Source: Gossypium raimondii
Lineage: Eukaryota > Streptophyta > Magnoliopsida > Malvales > Malvaceae
Direction of reading: 5' to 3'
Assembly: GCF_025698545.1 (NCBI RefSeq)
Contig: NC_068577.1
Coordinates: 1,769,501-1,833,500, forward strand
DNA length: 64,000 nt
The number at the start of each line of letters is the position of its first letter. Within the stretch, counting starts at the first letter, position 1. This document shows positions 32,001-43,466 of this stretch, piece by piece. The position numbers and the translations under genes are program-made. The notes under the pieces were generated by a model. The model was not told where the DNA came from and searched no databases. It was given only the letters and a program-made list of their open reading frames with translations.

Positions 32001-34534
32001 AAACTATTTATACAAGTTCATGGGAATTTCATACCTTCCCAGTCCTCGCAAGTTCTTTTATCCCAAACTTGCTCAAGTTTCTTTGAACGGCTGCCATCTT
32101 TCCTGGGTCTCCAGTAACCTAAAATATGCATATGCATTCAAATAATAAATGAATAAAAAATTTCAAAACATAAAGACCAATTTTGCTTTCTAAGAAAATC
32201 AGCATATTAAGAAGCTTGTAATAAAATCGATTCATTCACAATGCTGATGTCAAGAGCAACCATGACACTTACAATGCCAATGGACAATAATATCCAACTT
32301 AGTAATGTTGATTATCATTTGACTCTACAAAGATTGCAAATTATTGTAAAATGAGCACCTCGAGAAATAAATATCCACCTAAGATTATAAAGTTGTGATA
32401 ATTTACAGTGTTTTTCTTTTCTTTTCTTCACAATTTTGTTTTTCATAGCTTTTGATATTTTCACTAGTCCCATACCAAGATATTTAAAAGTAAATATGTC
32501 TAATTGCCAAAATCATACATATACAAATAAAACTAATCATGAAATATTAGAAGATCAAGAATCCACCTCAACAGTCAAAAAGTGTTCTGAAGTATCCACA
32601 ATCCTTGCTCTGAAAATGTCTACTAGCCACATGATCTAAAAAGTATAGTACAAATTAGAGATTGAATGCTGAGATGTAGGGAAAGAAATAGAAATGAAAT
32701 CAAAGTTTCCAATAACCCTTTAAGAGAACAGTTTCCATCAACTTACCACAAAAATTAGTTGAGCAAATAATTTTAGATGCTTACATAATAACAAAAAATT
32801 AGCTACTCCAAACAGGTCAATACTTTCTTCCAAACAACACAATACCTCAGCACGAGTGGTTGGATTAGTGTTGAGTTTTATAAGCATTAATTCACGTTCT
32901 ACATGTGGTTCCATCGAGATGTCGTCGACCTAATAGACAAGGTAGTTAATGCACAAATAGAAAAATAATAGATATCCGTCAGTTCCAATAGAAAATATAA
33001 ATAATAATACCTATAAGCATTTACTTCAAAAAATTCCAAGTGATATAAATTCTATGTTTGGTGCTTTAACCCTGGCCAAGCAAAGGAAAAAACTGAGAAA
33101 ACATTGGTAAGATAATCTGCATTACTATCAGGTTGAGTTGTATGACGGCTAACTCAAGTTTAGGCAAGCAAATTTATTACTAAAAATAAATGTGTCATTT
33201 TAGCATTCTATAATCTTTTGGCTTAAGAAAAGTGTACATTATTGAACCCTCATTGACCAAAAACAACAATCAAGTAGGTCCTTCCATTAATGAAAACCGT
33301 CAATTGACTGGTTTGACCGTTAACAACACTAACGTGACTAACGAAGCTTATGTGTGGCATGCCACAAGGATAATATGCTGATGTGGCATGCCACAACCAT
33401 ATATTTGTTCTTTTTGCGATTTAGTTCCTCATGCTTTGTATTTAAGCACTTTATCAAATGAATAAAAATACTTCATTTCAACTGGTCTATCATCGCAAAG
33501 ATGCTAATAGAAAGGCCTGCATTCAAAGGCGGACCATAATGGTGGCTTAGGAGCCTTAGCCCTCCAAAGATGGGAAATCTTGATTTATCCCTTGAAACTT
33601 TTAGAAAATTTTAACTAAGCTCTCTTAAATTTTTAAAAATTATCACTAATCTCACAGAATTTTAAAAATTTTAATTAGACCCCAATTTTTTAAAATTCTC
33701 ATTAAACTACTATCATTTTTGAAAAATTTTAAAAATTTTACTAGGCACTGCAAAACTTCCCAATATCCTCCACTTCCTGCATTGTTTTGTTTGTCAGCAG
33801 AATATGGAAATTGGGTACTTTGGTTGAATGAATATTATGTTATCAAAGTCTGTTGTTATAAAAACAGGTCAAGAAGCTGAATTTATAAAAGCATATCATG
33901 ATGTAATTGGCAATTTAGAAAGATCAAACCATATCTTAAAGCTAAACTATAATTGGAAAAAAAGACAAAAAAGAGTTGCAAAAGTTGAAAATATTATATT
34001 ACCTTGATGACATTAACAAGCTTGTTTAATTGTTCAACGACTTGTCGCAAAATCCTTTCAGTCCCAGATACAACAATGGTAAAAAGAGCCTTGTCCTTGT
34101 TGAGACCAACAGCAAGGGACTCAATATTGTAACCTCTCCTCGCAAACACCCCTGCTATTCTGTTAATGATCCCACTCTCATCCCCAACGAACACTGAAAT
34201 TGTGTGGCGTTTAACCCTGTCCCTGAAGTTACAATTTTACAAATCAATTTACAAGAAATGATTCTAAAGGAGAAATAGTTAGTAAAGACACTGAAACTGT
34301 GACTAATTACTTGGAAGCAGTGGGAGGAGATACAGTGTCTATGAGAGGCAACGCATTGGCTTTGTCAGTTGTGGCAGAGGGTACATGCAAGGCCTTTGAG
34401 CTTGAGAGTTCAAGAGCTAATTCCTTAGCTTTGAAATTGGGTTTAGACCCAATATTGTTACTACCAATGCGGCTGCGGTTTGTTGAAAATGGGTTCTGAA
34501 ATGGAACAGTGGCTGAGAGTGAAGCCGCCGCCAT
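29036..34534 (-). CDS. AHASS: Acetolactate (acetohydroxyacid) synthase small regulatory subunit, plastid
   Basis: This subunit binds the catalytic AHAS subunit and gives feedback control by branched-chain amino acids in plastids. Twelve exons, from the 5' end: 34311-34534, 34003-34222, 32846-32929, 32567-32635, 32035-32118, 30473-30625, 30037-30123, 29835-29939, 29636-29758, 29392-29544, 29219-29284, 29036-29119. Together they give 1452 bp, 483 residues, with all phases agreeing. The first about 70 residues look like a transit peptide (Ser-rich, few acids). Two repeated halves follow, each with an ACT domain ([19 protein letters not shown] and [20 protein letters not shown], each continuing to RRGYNI(E/Q)SLAVG) and an ALS_ss_C-like part with TGD(P/L)(G/N)KM. 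The 1.4 kb fifth intron holds a Copia fossil. Exon borders are hand-placed. Confidence 0.93.
31350..31890 (+). mobile_element. Ty1/Copia fossil fragment inside an AHASS intron
   Basis: This piece of a Copia polyprotein, from the end of the reverse transcriptase into the RNase H region, is recognised by [20 protein letters not shown] and a following HAVSQFMS. It lies on the strand opposite to the AHASS gene, within the intron at 30626-32034. No LTRs are seen nearby. It is broken, with several interruptions, and looks old. Confidence 0.8.
33580..33760. repeat. Degenerate short repeats in AHASS intron 2
   Basis: Several rough repeats of about 40-45 bp share TTTTAAAAATTTTAA-type words alternating with short C-containing words such as CTAAGCTCTC and TTAGACCCC. 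Related sequence lies at 28600-28800. Intron 2 (32930-34002) also holds a one-sided fold-back-like stretch at 33236-33480 with two copies of GTGGCATGCCACAA. Confidence 0.45.
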
Positions 34535-34740
34535 GTATGGTTTCTTTGCAAGTTACTGCTACTGGACCTGGTTTAGGAAAGGGGGGAGAGAGTTAAAGTT
34601 TAACGAGGCAAAACAAGAAACAAACTCTTTTGTCACGACTCACGAGTTACATGTGAATATGCAAGGCAAAGACGCATTTTGTCAGGTTCATTATAACACG
34701 TGCTTTCATTTGCCAATTTCAATAGATTCCCGGGTTAAAT

Positions 34741-35160
34741 TAGAGTAAACTATTTTTATTTCTTCATATTATATTTTAATCACTTATATTTGAAATGTTA
34801 CGTTTTAGCCACTTACGTTATCATTTTATTACGAAGTGATCACTCTATCATTAAACCCTGTTACATCCCGAATGGCAGTCCAAATGAGTTTTAAATGGTA
34901 ATTTTGGGTTGAAAATATGTTTTTAATTAAATAAATTTAATTTAAACGGTCACGTAGGACATCCAAGTTGGCACTTAAAACCCATTTGGACTGCCACGTA
35001 GGACCGTCATTAAGGGGTTAACGGAGCTTAACGATAGAGTGATCACTTCGTAGCAAAACGATAATGTAAGTGACTAAAACATAACATTTCAAACATAAAT
35101 AACTAAAATATAATTTCAGGCAAACAAAAGTGATTATTTTTAAAGTTTGGTTGTTAATTT
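34741..35160. repeat. Fold-back element, family 2, second copy
   Basis: The left arm (AGTAAACTATTTTTATTT, then GTTACGTTTTAGCCACTTACG, then GAAGTGATCACTCTATC) is mirrored on the right by GATAGAGTGATCACTTCGTA, GTAAGTGACTAAAACATAAC and TGATTATTTTTAAAGTTTGG. It also pairs GGCAGTCCAAATGAGTTTTA with a downstream mirror. Its ends are like those of 16605-17284. It lies about 200 bp upstream of the AHASS start codon, so it may sit in that promoter. Confidence 0.7.
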
Positions 35161-35689
35161 ATGGGTATATGTCATTTTCTTTCTAATATTTATGATTTTA
35201 AGCGTCTTTTTTCTAATATTTATGAGAATAAGTCGTTTTTCGAGAGATAATATGAAAACGCGTCTTGCAATGTCATGTTAGTCAAAACGCATTTTCCCTA
35301 AAAAATTCGAACTTAGTTTTTTTTTGTTAGAAAGTTAAATGTTAGTTTTTTTATGCTTAAGCCCTAGGTTCAATTATTCTCTTACTCACAAAGTAATTTG
35401 ATGAAAATGTAATTAAGAAGGTAGTAGTTACACTCTCTTATAATTATAAAGAATTTCAATTTCCTAGAAGTGCTTGACTCATAAAGCGTAATTATATCGC
35501 TATTCCATATATCATGTTTGGTAAAACAAATTGTAATTACATAGTTATATGATTTATATTTTAAAATATTAATTGCTATAAAAAAATTAGCAAGGCAATA
35601 ATTTTTTTCTAAATAAGTAACAAAAATTAATCATCATATGTAATATGTTAGTTTAATACAAGAGTCGATAAAACGATTACCAATAAAAG
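35161..35689. other. AT-rich spacer, nothing recognised
   Basis: No gene was seen. A stretch around 35510-35560 with TGTTTGGTAAAAC could be the end of the Harbinger-type element that follows, but this was not established. Confidence 0.3.
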
Positions 35690-36190
35690 TAAAAAAATAA
35701 ACATCATATGCAATTTTATGTAATTGCTTTAGCATTCCATATGTGTTGCTCAAGCTATTCCCTCTTTAACATTTAACATATTCTCATTATCATCATTTGT
35801 TGGTCCTTAATTGAGGTCTTCATCGTCTAAATATGGTTTTATATTATTGAGATTATTAATATCTCATTCTTCAATGTACTCTTCAAAAAACGGATCATTC
35901 CAATTACATCCCGAATGAAGTTATGAAATATGCAACATGCTAATATGAACCAATCTTATTTTTTATTCTATACTAAGGTAATGTTAATATGATTTTTTAT
36001 ATATATATAACAAATGTCCTCTCAAACATATTTCCAAGTTTTGAATGTCTTAAATTAAAGAGCTCGCGAACCATTTCTAGTGCGTGTACTTGACTCCATT
36101 CTCTCAAATAATATTGTAACACTAAATATAGTGTAAGAGAACCTTTTGTATTTGTATAATTAGCATCTACCATATAATAATGGGTTTACG
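35690..36190 (-). mobile_element. PIF/Harbinger DNA transposon fossil
   Basis: On the minus strand, pieces of a HARBI1-type DDE nuclease can be read in order: YYMVDANYTNTKGSLTLY, YYLREW, then ELFNLRHSKLGNMFERTF, then CCIFHNFIR with shifts of frame, then GIA-ATHMEC. These match the second half of plant PIF-type transposases (Y-LVD-GY..GFL, ELFN-RHS-LRN-ERTF, CC-LHNFIR). Many stops and at least two frameshifts break it. Neither end was placed. Confidence 0.75.
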
Positions 36191-37016
36191 TGTAAACAAT
36201 TAAAAGTTTTGATTATATAAACTTAATTTGGAGAAATATTCATACTAAATTATAACTTTTTATAATACCTAAATTAGGTAAATAATAATATAAAATATTA
36301 CATTTATAAAAAAATTATAAAGTGTGTAATAACTTTCTAATATTTCTAATAATATTTTTTGGCCATAACATTAAAATTTATAAATAAAGTATGGCAAAAT
36401 TATAATATATATTTGTTATAAATAAGTATATTATTTTTATAATATATAGCATGAAAATTAAATAAGTTATATTTATATCTTTGGACCATAAGTATATTAT
36501 AATACATAAATTATCTTATAATATATTATTTGACCATAACTTTAGAAATATTTTAGTATTTAAATAATATAATTTTTTGTTATTAACTTTATAAAATACA
36601 TATAGGAGATGTTTAGTAAATAGAGTTTTGGGTTTCTTCTTCTTCTTCTTTTTATCTAATTTGGGCACAAATGGAAGATTGGGTAGTCGAACACTCAACC
36701 TGTAATGTTTGGTAAATGGAGGTTTGTAATAGCTTATTGAGCTAAAACCTTCAAAACAAAAAATGTTGGGATAGACAATTTTTTTCAACAATTGATTGGA
36801 AATGAGATATGTGGTAACATATCTCACTATACTTGCTAAAAAATTACTCAATTTGCCATATGCTCTCAAACCTAATAAGAGTGTCAAGATAGCCTCGATT
36901 CTCTCATTTTCACTTTCAACTCCAAAGTCCAAAGTAAATCTAAAAAAAAAACCTCTACGTGAATTTACAAAAATCTATATTGTCACAAGAAATTTTCAGT
37001 TGAGCCCATTCGTCCT
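36191..37016. other. AT-rich spacer
   Basis: No gene is supported. The open frame at 36516-36932 (-) is low-complexity with a poly-lysine run and no family. The words GTTTAGTAAATAGAG and GTTTGGTAAATGGAG at 36610 and 36708 could be remains of a small DNA transposon. Confidence 0.35.
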
Positions 37017-37464
37017 TGTTAGAAATCAACCCGATTAAGCAATGAACAAGTAAAAAGACAGCAGAAGAAATTGAGAAATTGAACACACAAATTTAACATG
37101 GAAAAACCCTTCCAAAGAGTATAAAAAACCACGAGCAAAGATAATTTTACTATAATGGCAAAAGAACGAAGAGTACAAAAGATAGAGATAAAAAACTAAA
37201 TCCCGAAAAACATGAAAACAAAGAACCCTCAAAACGTAAACACAAAATTCTCTAAATTGTTATGAGTTCTAATCTCTAGTGGGTGTATTTTCTAAGGTTG
37301 CAAAAGAACCTATTTATAGGCTAAATTAGTAGGTCAAATAAGCTATGCTAATAAATGTTAAATATATTATACTAATAAATACTAAATCTTCTAAAAAGAA
37401 AATATATATTGTTTAACTTTACTTGCAAGCAATCTCTTAGAACTTGGGTCACACGACTCTAACA
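37017..37464 (-). repeat. 3' LTR of the Copia fossil
   Basis: It lies next to the polypurine tract and is about 448 bp. It differs from the other LTR by many substitutions and small indels. Confidence 0.85.
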
Positions 37465-38381
37465 ATCTCCACCTTGACACGAATTTTTACAACGCCATCT
37501 TTGCCAAAGCCCGCCACGGGCCTATCTTGAACTATGTAGGGAATTAACTGAGTTGAATCTGTGCTTAGAAGCTGGAAGACTTCCAGCATTCGACTTGTGC
37601 ACTGCCAAATCAAAACTAACCCGGGTCTGATTTTCACGAACACAGTGCCCTAACTTTTCAAAACCTGTACCCAAAGAGAACCTCTATTCAACAAAACAAT
37701 CATACATTTTTCCCTCCTATGACTAAGTTGTCTCCGCTCCAAACGAGTTGACTTTGACTCCGTAACGAACGAGGGACATCCGATTTCACCAGTCACTGTA
37801 AAACCTTCCAGAATATAAAGACTGCCAGTTCTTTTACCTTTTAACAAAACGAGAGCTGCACGAGATACTTTAATGTCGTTCAACTCGATGTTGATTATGT
37901 ATCCTTTCAAGTCTAAAATGCTCAAGGAGATGTGATTCTTTTGTAAATTAGGTACATACCTAACATCTGAGAGTGTTCTAACCGTCCCATCGTGTATCCT
38001 AATTTTAATAGTACCAATACCAATTACCTTACTAGATGAATCGTTTCTCATGCGCACAACTCCACATTCAACCGAACTGTATGTGAAGAACCATTCTCTA
38101 TTGGGACACATGTGGAAAGAACATCTCGAATTTAGGATCAATCCGGACGTGAGCTTAGAGTTATGCTCGTTGACACTAACAAGAAATCATTACTGCTTTC
38201 ACCAGCCAAATTAGCACCAACTATATCTTCCTCGTTACTCTCAGTAGCTCTTTTATTTCGCAGTTTATAACAATCTACTTTGACGTGACCTAACTTTTTA
38301 CAATAGCGACATCTTTTGTCTCGTTTCTTTGATGCTACCAAAACGGAAGATTGCCTATCTGCCTTGCTATCCAAACCAGAC

Positions 38382-41273
38382 TGTAATAGCCCGATTTTAG
38401 GCCTAGTCGGAACAGTGGTTTCGGGACCACAAATCCGACGAAAAAAAATGTAATGGCTTGAATTTTCAGAGGTGTCGGAACGGTGATTTGAGATCACTAA
38501 ATTCGACAAATGGGTAGAAAATATTATTAATTTAGTGAGTATAAGTTAAATGTGAAGTTAGGAAAATTTTTGAAATAGTGAATAGTGCACTAGAAATAAA
38601 TATTAAAATAATTAGAATCGAAATGAGGTATCAAGACCTCGGGATTTTAAACCGAGGCATAAATATTTTATAAATATTTATGGAGTGTTAAAAGTTAGTA
38701 TTAAAGTTTCGTTAAGAAATTTTAAAGTTCGATAATTAATTGAACAAAATGACTAAATTGTAACAAATGCAAAATTATAGGAAATGATTAAATAGCTTAA
38801 ATGATAAAAGGAAGAGGGCTTAAAAGGAAAATAGACCCAAGGCCTATTTGGGCTGGACGGCAGGGCATGAAATCAGCAGAAAGTAAAGAGAATTAAGGGC
38901 AAAATTGGAATATTGCAAAATTGCTTAATAAAGTTAGGACCAAAGTGGAATTATCTAGATTTCTCTTCATTTTCTGAATTCTCATCAGCTAAAACACCAT
39001 GGAAAGGCTTCTTCAAGCTGGTTCTTCATATTTTTATTACAAGTAAGTTCAATTCTTGACTATTTCTTGAAATTTTGTATTTTTATGACTTTTACAACTA
39101 GGCCCACTTGTTAAATTCATTAGTTTTGATTTTATGAAAGAAGTTGAAAGTTGATATGAATATGTGCTGGAACTATATGATGATTTATCATGAAATTAGA
39201 GCTTTAAATTGTTCATATGCTGATTTTATTGAAAGAATTGAATAGAAAGTGAATGTTGGGACCTAATAGTAAAAGAGTTTGAAGATAGAGTTATATGTGG
39301 AAATTCTGAATTCCAATAGTTGTGTAACAGCTTATAATGTCTAGGTAAAGTATTAATTGAGAAAATTAGATTAATTGAGGGGTTAATTGAGAAAGGACCG
39401 AATTGTATAAACTGTGAAATTTGGGGCAAAATGGAAATCAACATTTTGCACTAAAGCAGTTTTGGACAGCAGCAGTAGTATAACTTTGAAAAATCACCAA
39501 AAATTGTAGAAATTGAATTAGAGGATGAATAAAATATGAAACTAAAGCTTATTGAGTCTAGTTTCTTATAAAATAAATGGTGTGAGCAATGGAATTGTAA
39601 ATCATGAGATATAATAGATTTTGTGAGACAAGGTCAGAATGAATTCGGGTTCCCCTGTTCTGACTTTGGAAAATCATTAAAAATTGTACAAAAATGATTA
39701 TGAGTTATAATTTATATGGTTAGAATCCTTAATGAGTCTATTTTTAGAAGAAATAAACAAAAACATTATCCAAATTCTGTACAATGAGATAATTAATTTT
39801 TAGTGAAGAGTGGTCGGAACTGTCAGACAGCAAAACAGGGGAAACTTTAAAGAATAAACTGTACTATTTGGCTGAACCAAAAATTCTGAAAATTTTATGG
39901 TATGAAGATATGTGAGTCTAGTTTCAGGGAAAATTAACGGATATTAATTTGGAGCTCTGTAGCTCCGGATAAAAATAATTTAGTGACTCTGACTTGGATA
40001 AATAGCTCTGAATATATATATGTTAGTGAATATTGAAATTATGGTTAATGTTGTTTAAGTGTGTTATACACATTAAGGATGTGGAATGGAGAGGAGGAGG
40101 AGGAAAATTGGGAAATATATGAATGATTTGTGTATAATTGGTCATATGCTTGATTTTAATTGATAAGCGATGAAATATGAATTATACTTATATTTGTGCA
40201 TTATTGGTCATGGCATATGTGAAAAGAAAGTTTCATAGTATGTGTGTATGGTATATTCAATATATGATGTGGCATGAAATAATGTCATGAATGGTTTATG
40301 AATTAACACATGTTGGTAAGCCTGATATATGAATAAATGGTCAAATTGAGTGGAACGCCGGATTTGAGTACTTCTGATCAAGTGAAAAAGTGATAAGTGG
40401 TAGCTTTAGCTACACTTATCTGATCACGAAACAAAGTGATAAGTGGTTACACTTATCTGATCAAGAAACAAAGTGATAAGTGGTTACACTTATCTGATCA
40501 AGTGACAAAGTGATAAGTGCTAAACTTATCTGATCAAGAGACAAAGGGATAAGTGGTAGCTTTAGCTACACTTATCTGATCAAGTGACAAAGTGATAAGT
40601 GCTACACTTATCTGATCAAGTGGCAAAGTGATAAGTGGTTACACTTATCTGATCAAGAAACAAAGTGATAAGTGATCATACGTAAGACCATAGTTATACT
40701 ATGGCAAAGTGAAAGTGAAGTACTCAATTTTCCGTGACCGTTCCCTAATTTGATTAAGGATTGTAAGTGACAAATGGGCCCAAAAGAATTAAAGTAAATG
40801 GATAAGTGGTGCGTATTTATATCAGGACGATGTTGTTATTCAAACTAAAGTGATATTTTCATTGCAAAATTGAGAATTTCATAAATGTGTTATTGAATGG
40901 TATAATCAATAAACATTGAGTTAAATGGTAAATACGTATTAGTTTTGAACTTGATGTCATTGAATTGTACGTGAATTAAATGGAAATTGCTAGTGATATG
41001 ATTTAAATTATGAGCATGAGAAATTGTGAATTGAATGAAATGGAAATGAAGCATTAAATTGCATGAGTATGTATCGGGTCTCGCAGGCCCTAATTATTAT
41101 GATTATAATATTTTGAGGATATATTGTGAAAAGTTATAGAAACATGTTAATTATTTTGAAAGTTTTAATTTTGATGAAATTTTATAACTCGGTTAAATAC
41201 GTTTACAAGTGTATGTGTTTTGGTAATGCCTCGTATCCTATTCCGGTGTTGGATAAGGGTAAGGGGTGTTACA
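38382..41273. mobile_element. Solo LTR nested in the Copia fossil, perfect 5-bp duplication
   Basis: The element runs from TGTAATAGCCCGATTTTAGG to GGTAAGGGGTGTTACA, with TG...CA ends and identical flanks CAGAC at 38377-38381 and 41274-41278. At 2892 bp it has no polyprotein and no internal region, so it is a solo LTR left after LTR-LTR recombination. Long LTRs with TGTAATAGCCC...GGGTGTTACA ends are typical of plant Gypsy (Tekay/Del-like) families; that placement is from memory. The perfect duplication shows it is younger than the Copia element it sits in. It contains the minisatellite at 40374-40680. Confidence 0.88.
40374..40680. repeat. Self-complementary minisatellite inside the solo LTR
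   Basis: About eight units of 35-48 bp (commonest 37 bp) share AAAGTGATAAGTG, then CACTTATCTGATCAAG. Each unit holds the inverted pair GATAAGTG and CACTTATC, so each can form a hairpin. Some units carry an extra GTAGCTTTAGCTAC palindrome in the loop. Confidence 0.85.
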
Positions 41274-41878
41274 CAGACTCATTATCGAGTTTGCCTCTAC
41301 TTAACAAATGACCCTTCACATCTTCGAATAAGAGTTTGTCTCTACCATAAATTGGGGTCTCCTTGAAAGACTTGTATGAAGGGGCAAAGAGCACAATAAT
41401 AGCATAGTCTGATCTTTATCGTCAATATGAACCTCAACGTTCTTTAAATCATTTAAAAGAGTAATGAATTGACTGATGTGATCTCTAAGAAGCTCACATT
41501 CATTCATGCGAAACGTAAATAGACGTTGTTTCAACACTAAACGATTAGCTAGAGACTTAGTCGCATAAAGAGTTTCTAACATTTTCTACAAGGTAGATGA
41601 GGTCTTCTCCATCAATACCTCCTACAATACCGTATTCGCGAGGCACAACTGGATTGCAAACAATACCTTTTCATTAAGCTCTTCCCATTCTGTTTGATTT
41701 AGATTCACAGGCCTTTTCCCGGTAACAACTTTTTTCAAGCTGGTTTGAACTAAAATTGCCATCATCCGAACTTGTTACAGATTAAAATTTGTCTCACCAT
41801 CGAACTTCTCAATTTTAAACTTTGCTGCCATCTCTGAACGGGCTGATATATGAAAATTGAACTAGCTCTGATACCACT

Positions 41879-42311
41879 TGTTAAGAATCAACTCGATTAA
41901 GCAACGAACAACTAAAAATAGTAGAAGAAATTGAGAAATTGAACACACAAATTTAACATGGAAAAATCACTCCAAAGAGGATAAAAAATCACGGGAAAAT
42001 ATAATTTTACTATAATGGCAAAAGAACGAAGAGTACAAAAGATGGAGATAAAAAATTCGACAACAAAGAACCCTCAAAACGTAAATACAAAATTCTCTAA
42101 ATGTGTTATGAGTTCTAATATCTAATAGGTGTATTTTTCTAATGTTGCAAAAGAACCTATTTATAGGCTAAATTAGTAGGTCAAATAAACTATGCTAATA
42201 AATGCTAAATATATTATACTAATAAATACTAAATCTTCTAGAAAGAAAATATATTTTGTTTAACTTGACTTGTAAGCAATATCTTAGAATTTAGGTCACA
42301 TAACTCTAACA
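41879..42311 (-). repeat. 5' LTR of the Copia fossil
   Basis: It is about 433 bp and sits next to the tRNA primer-binding site, so it is the 5' LTR of a minus-strand element. Confidence 0.85.
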
Positions 42312-43455
42312 GTTCTTCAATATTTATGCACTCTTAATTTATTTTCAATTTACTTGTGTAAAATGATTTCTTATGTAACTTTATATTAATTAAAACATGC
42401 TACTTGACAAATTTATTCAGAGCGTGACATAATTATCACTAATTTACATACTAAAAACATGACATAATTATTACTAATAATATAGTTTACAATTATATTG
42501 ATACAATATTAATATTTATCAATTTCCACAAGGTTAATATTTGTAAATAAGGAACTTAATAAATTTATTTATTTAAAATTTCAAGAATGTTCACTAATTA
42601 AATTCTATAATGGATGTTTTAATTTCTTGGAAATAGTGTTTTATTTCAATAAACTTACCCAAGACTAAAATATTATAAACAAATAAATACTTAACAATAA
42701 ACAAATAGATATCCGCTAAGTTTTACAAAACACTCTTAAATAAACCATTAATAGAATCGTTAATAGAATCGATACACGCAATCAAGAATCAACTATCAAC
42801 CAATTGCCAAATAGGGCCATAAATTGTTTTTACAATATAATTTTTTTAGGATTTATAATATAACTTTAAAATGTTTGGCTATAGTAGTCTCAAACACTGT
42901 GGTATTCATATTTATAATATAATTTTATAACTTAAACTTGAGTAAAAAGTTAATTTTTAAAATTAAATTATGAGTGTTTAGAAAACTATAGGTAATTGGA
43001 TTTAGGTGTAATTACTTCAATTATGATCCTAAAATTAAAGCTCTAATTACGCTAAATTTAACGAGAATTGTACGTTATAATGATTAACCAAACATATGAG
43101 CTCTAAAAAACCTTCACATTGTTAGACTTTAGATTCCTCAAAATTCTCGTAAAAATAAAAATCTCAACACCCATAAATATCGAGATAATCTTAAAAATAA
43201 ACTCATTTTAGAAAATAATCCCAAATTCATCATGTTTTAGAAATTTTTCTTTTCAAAAATTCAAATAAATTGGGCGGGGCCTGGAAATTACAACTGGTCG
43301 GGTCGGGCCGGGATCCAGCAAGACCAGCAGCACCAGTGTTTGAAACATTACCACTTTTGCAAGCCCAATATTGTGATTCCACGAATGTGAATAAGGGTTC
43401 TTTTGGTAATTACAGAATCTCTGATTTTTTTTGACTGATCCTTATCCTCAGCCCC
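42312..43455. other. Spacer upstream of RS2Z
   Basis: Positions 42815-43110 may be a small DNA element: GCCAAATAGGGCC near the left and AACCAAACATATGAGC at the right are the kind of ends seen on PIF/Harbinger MITEs, but the arms do not pair well. At 43271-43315 is a GGGCGGGGCCTGG...GGTCGGGTCGGGCCGGG stretch. No gene was seen. Confidence 0.35.
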
Positions 43456-43466
43456 TATATATATAA
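43456..43466 (+). promoter_or_regulatory. TATA box of the RS2Z gene
   Basis: TATATATATAA lies ahead of a pyrimidine-rich leader with the usual CTAGGGTTTTTCATC-type start region. The leader is interrupted by an intron (donor after TTTCATC at about 43561, acceptor TTGCAG before GTAAAGAAATATG at 44240). Long leader introns are usual in plant SR genes. Confidence 0.5.

Larger units (their letters stand above)
37017..42311 (-). mobile_element. Ty1/Copia LTR retrotransposon fossil, interrupted by a solo LTR
   Basis: Two related LTRs (37017-37464 and 41879-42311) both start TGTTA and end CTAACA as read on the plus strand. The primer-binding site, TGGTATCAGAGC on the minus strand (41865-41876), matches the initiator methionine tRNA. 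The polypurine tract AAGGTGGAGA is at 37466-37475. The flanking 5 bp are GTCCT and GTTCT. Gag-side pieces are seen at about 41300-41870, with a CCHC zinc knuckle near 38290 and protease and pre-integrase-like parts at 37650-38140. It is broken, with several interruptions, and lacks recognisable enzyme parts beyond these. LTR divergence suggests an old insertion. A 2.9 kb solo LTR is nested inside. Confidence 0.88.

Noticed and set aside
36516-36932. 138-residue open frame on the minus strand
   Set aside because: AT-rich, with a lysine run from a TTC repeat; no recognisable domain and no promoter or splice context.
40374-40680. CRISPR-like regularly spaced palindromic repeat
   Set aside because: Repeats are contiguous without unique spacers, lie in a plant LTR, and there are no cas genes.
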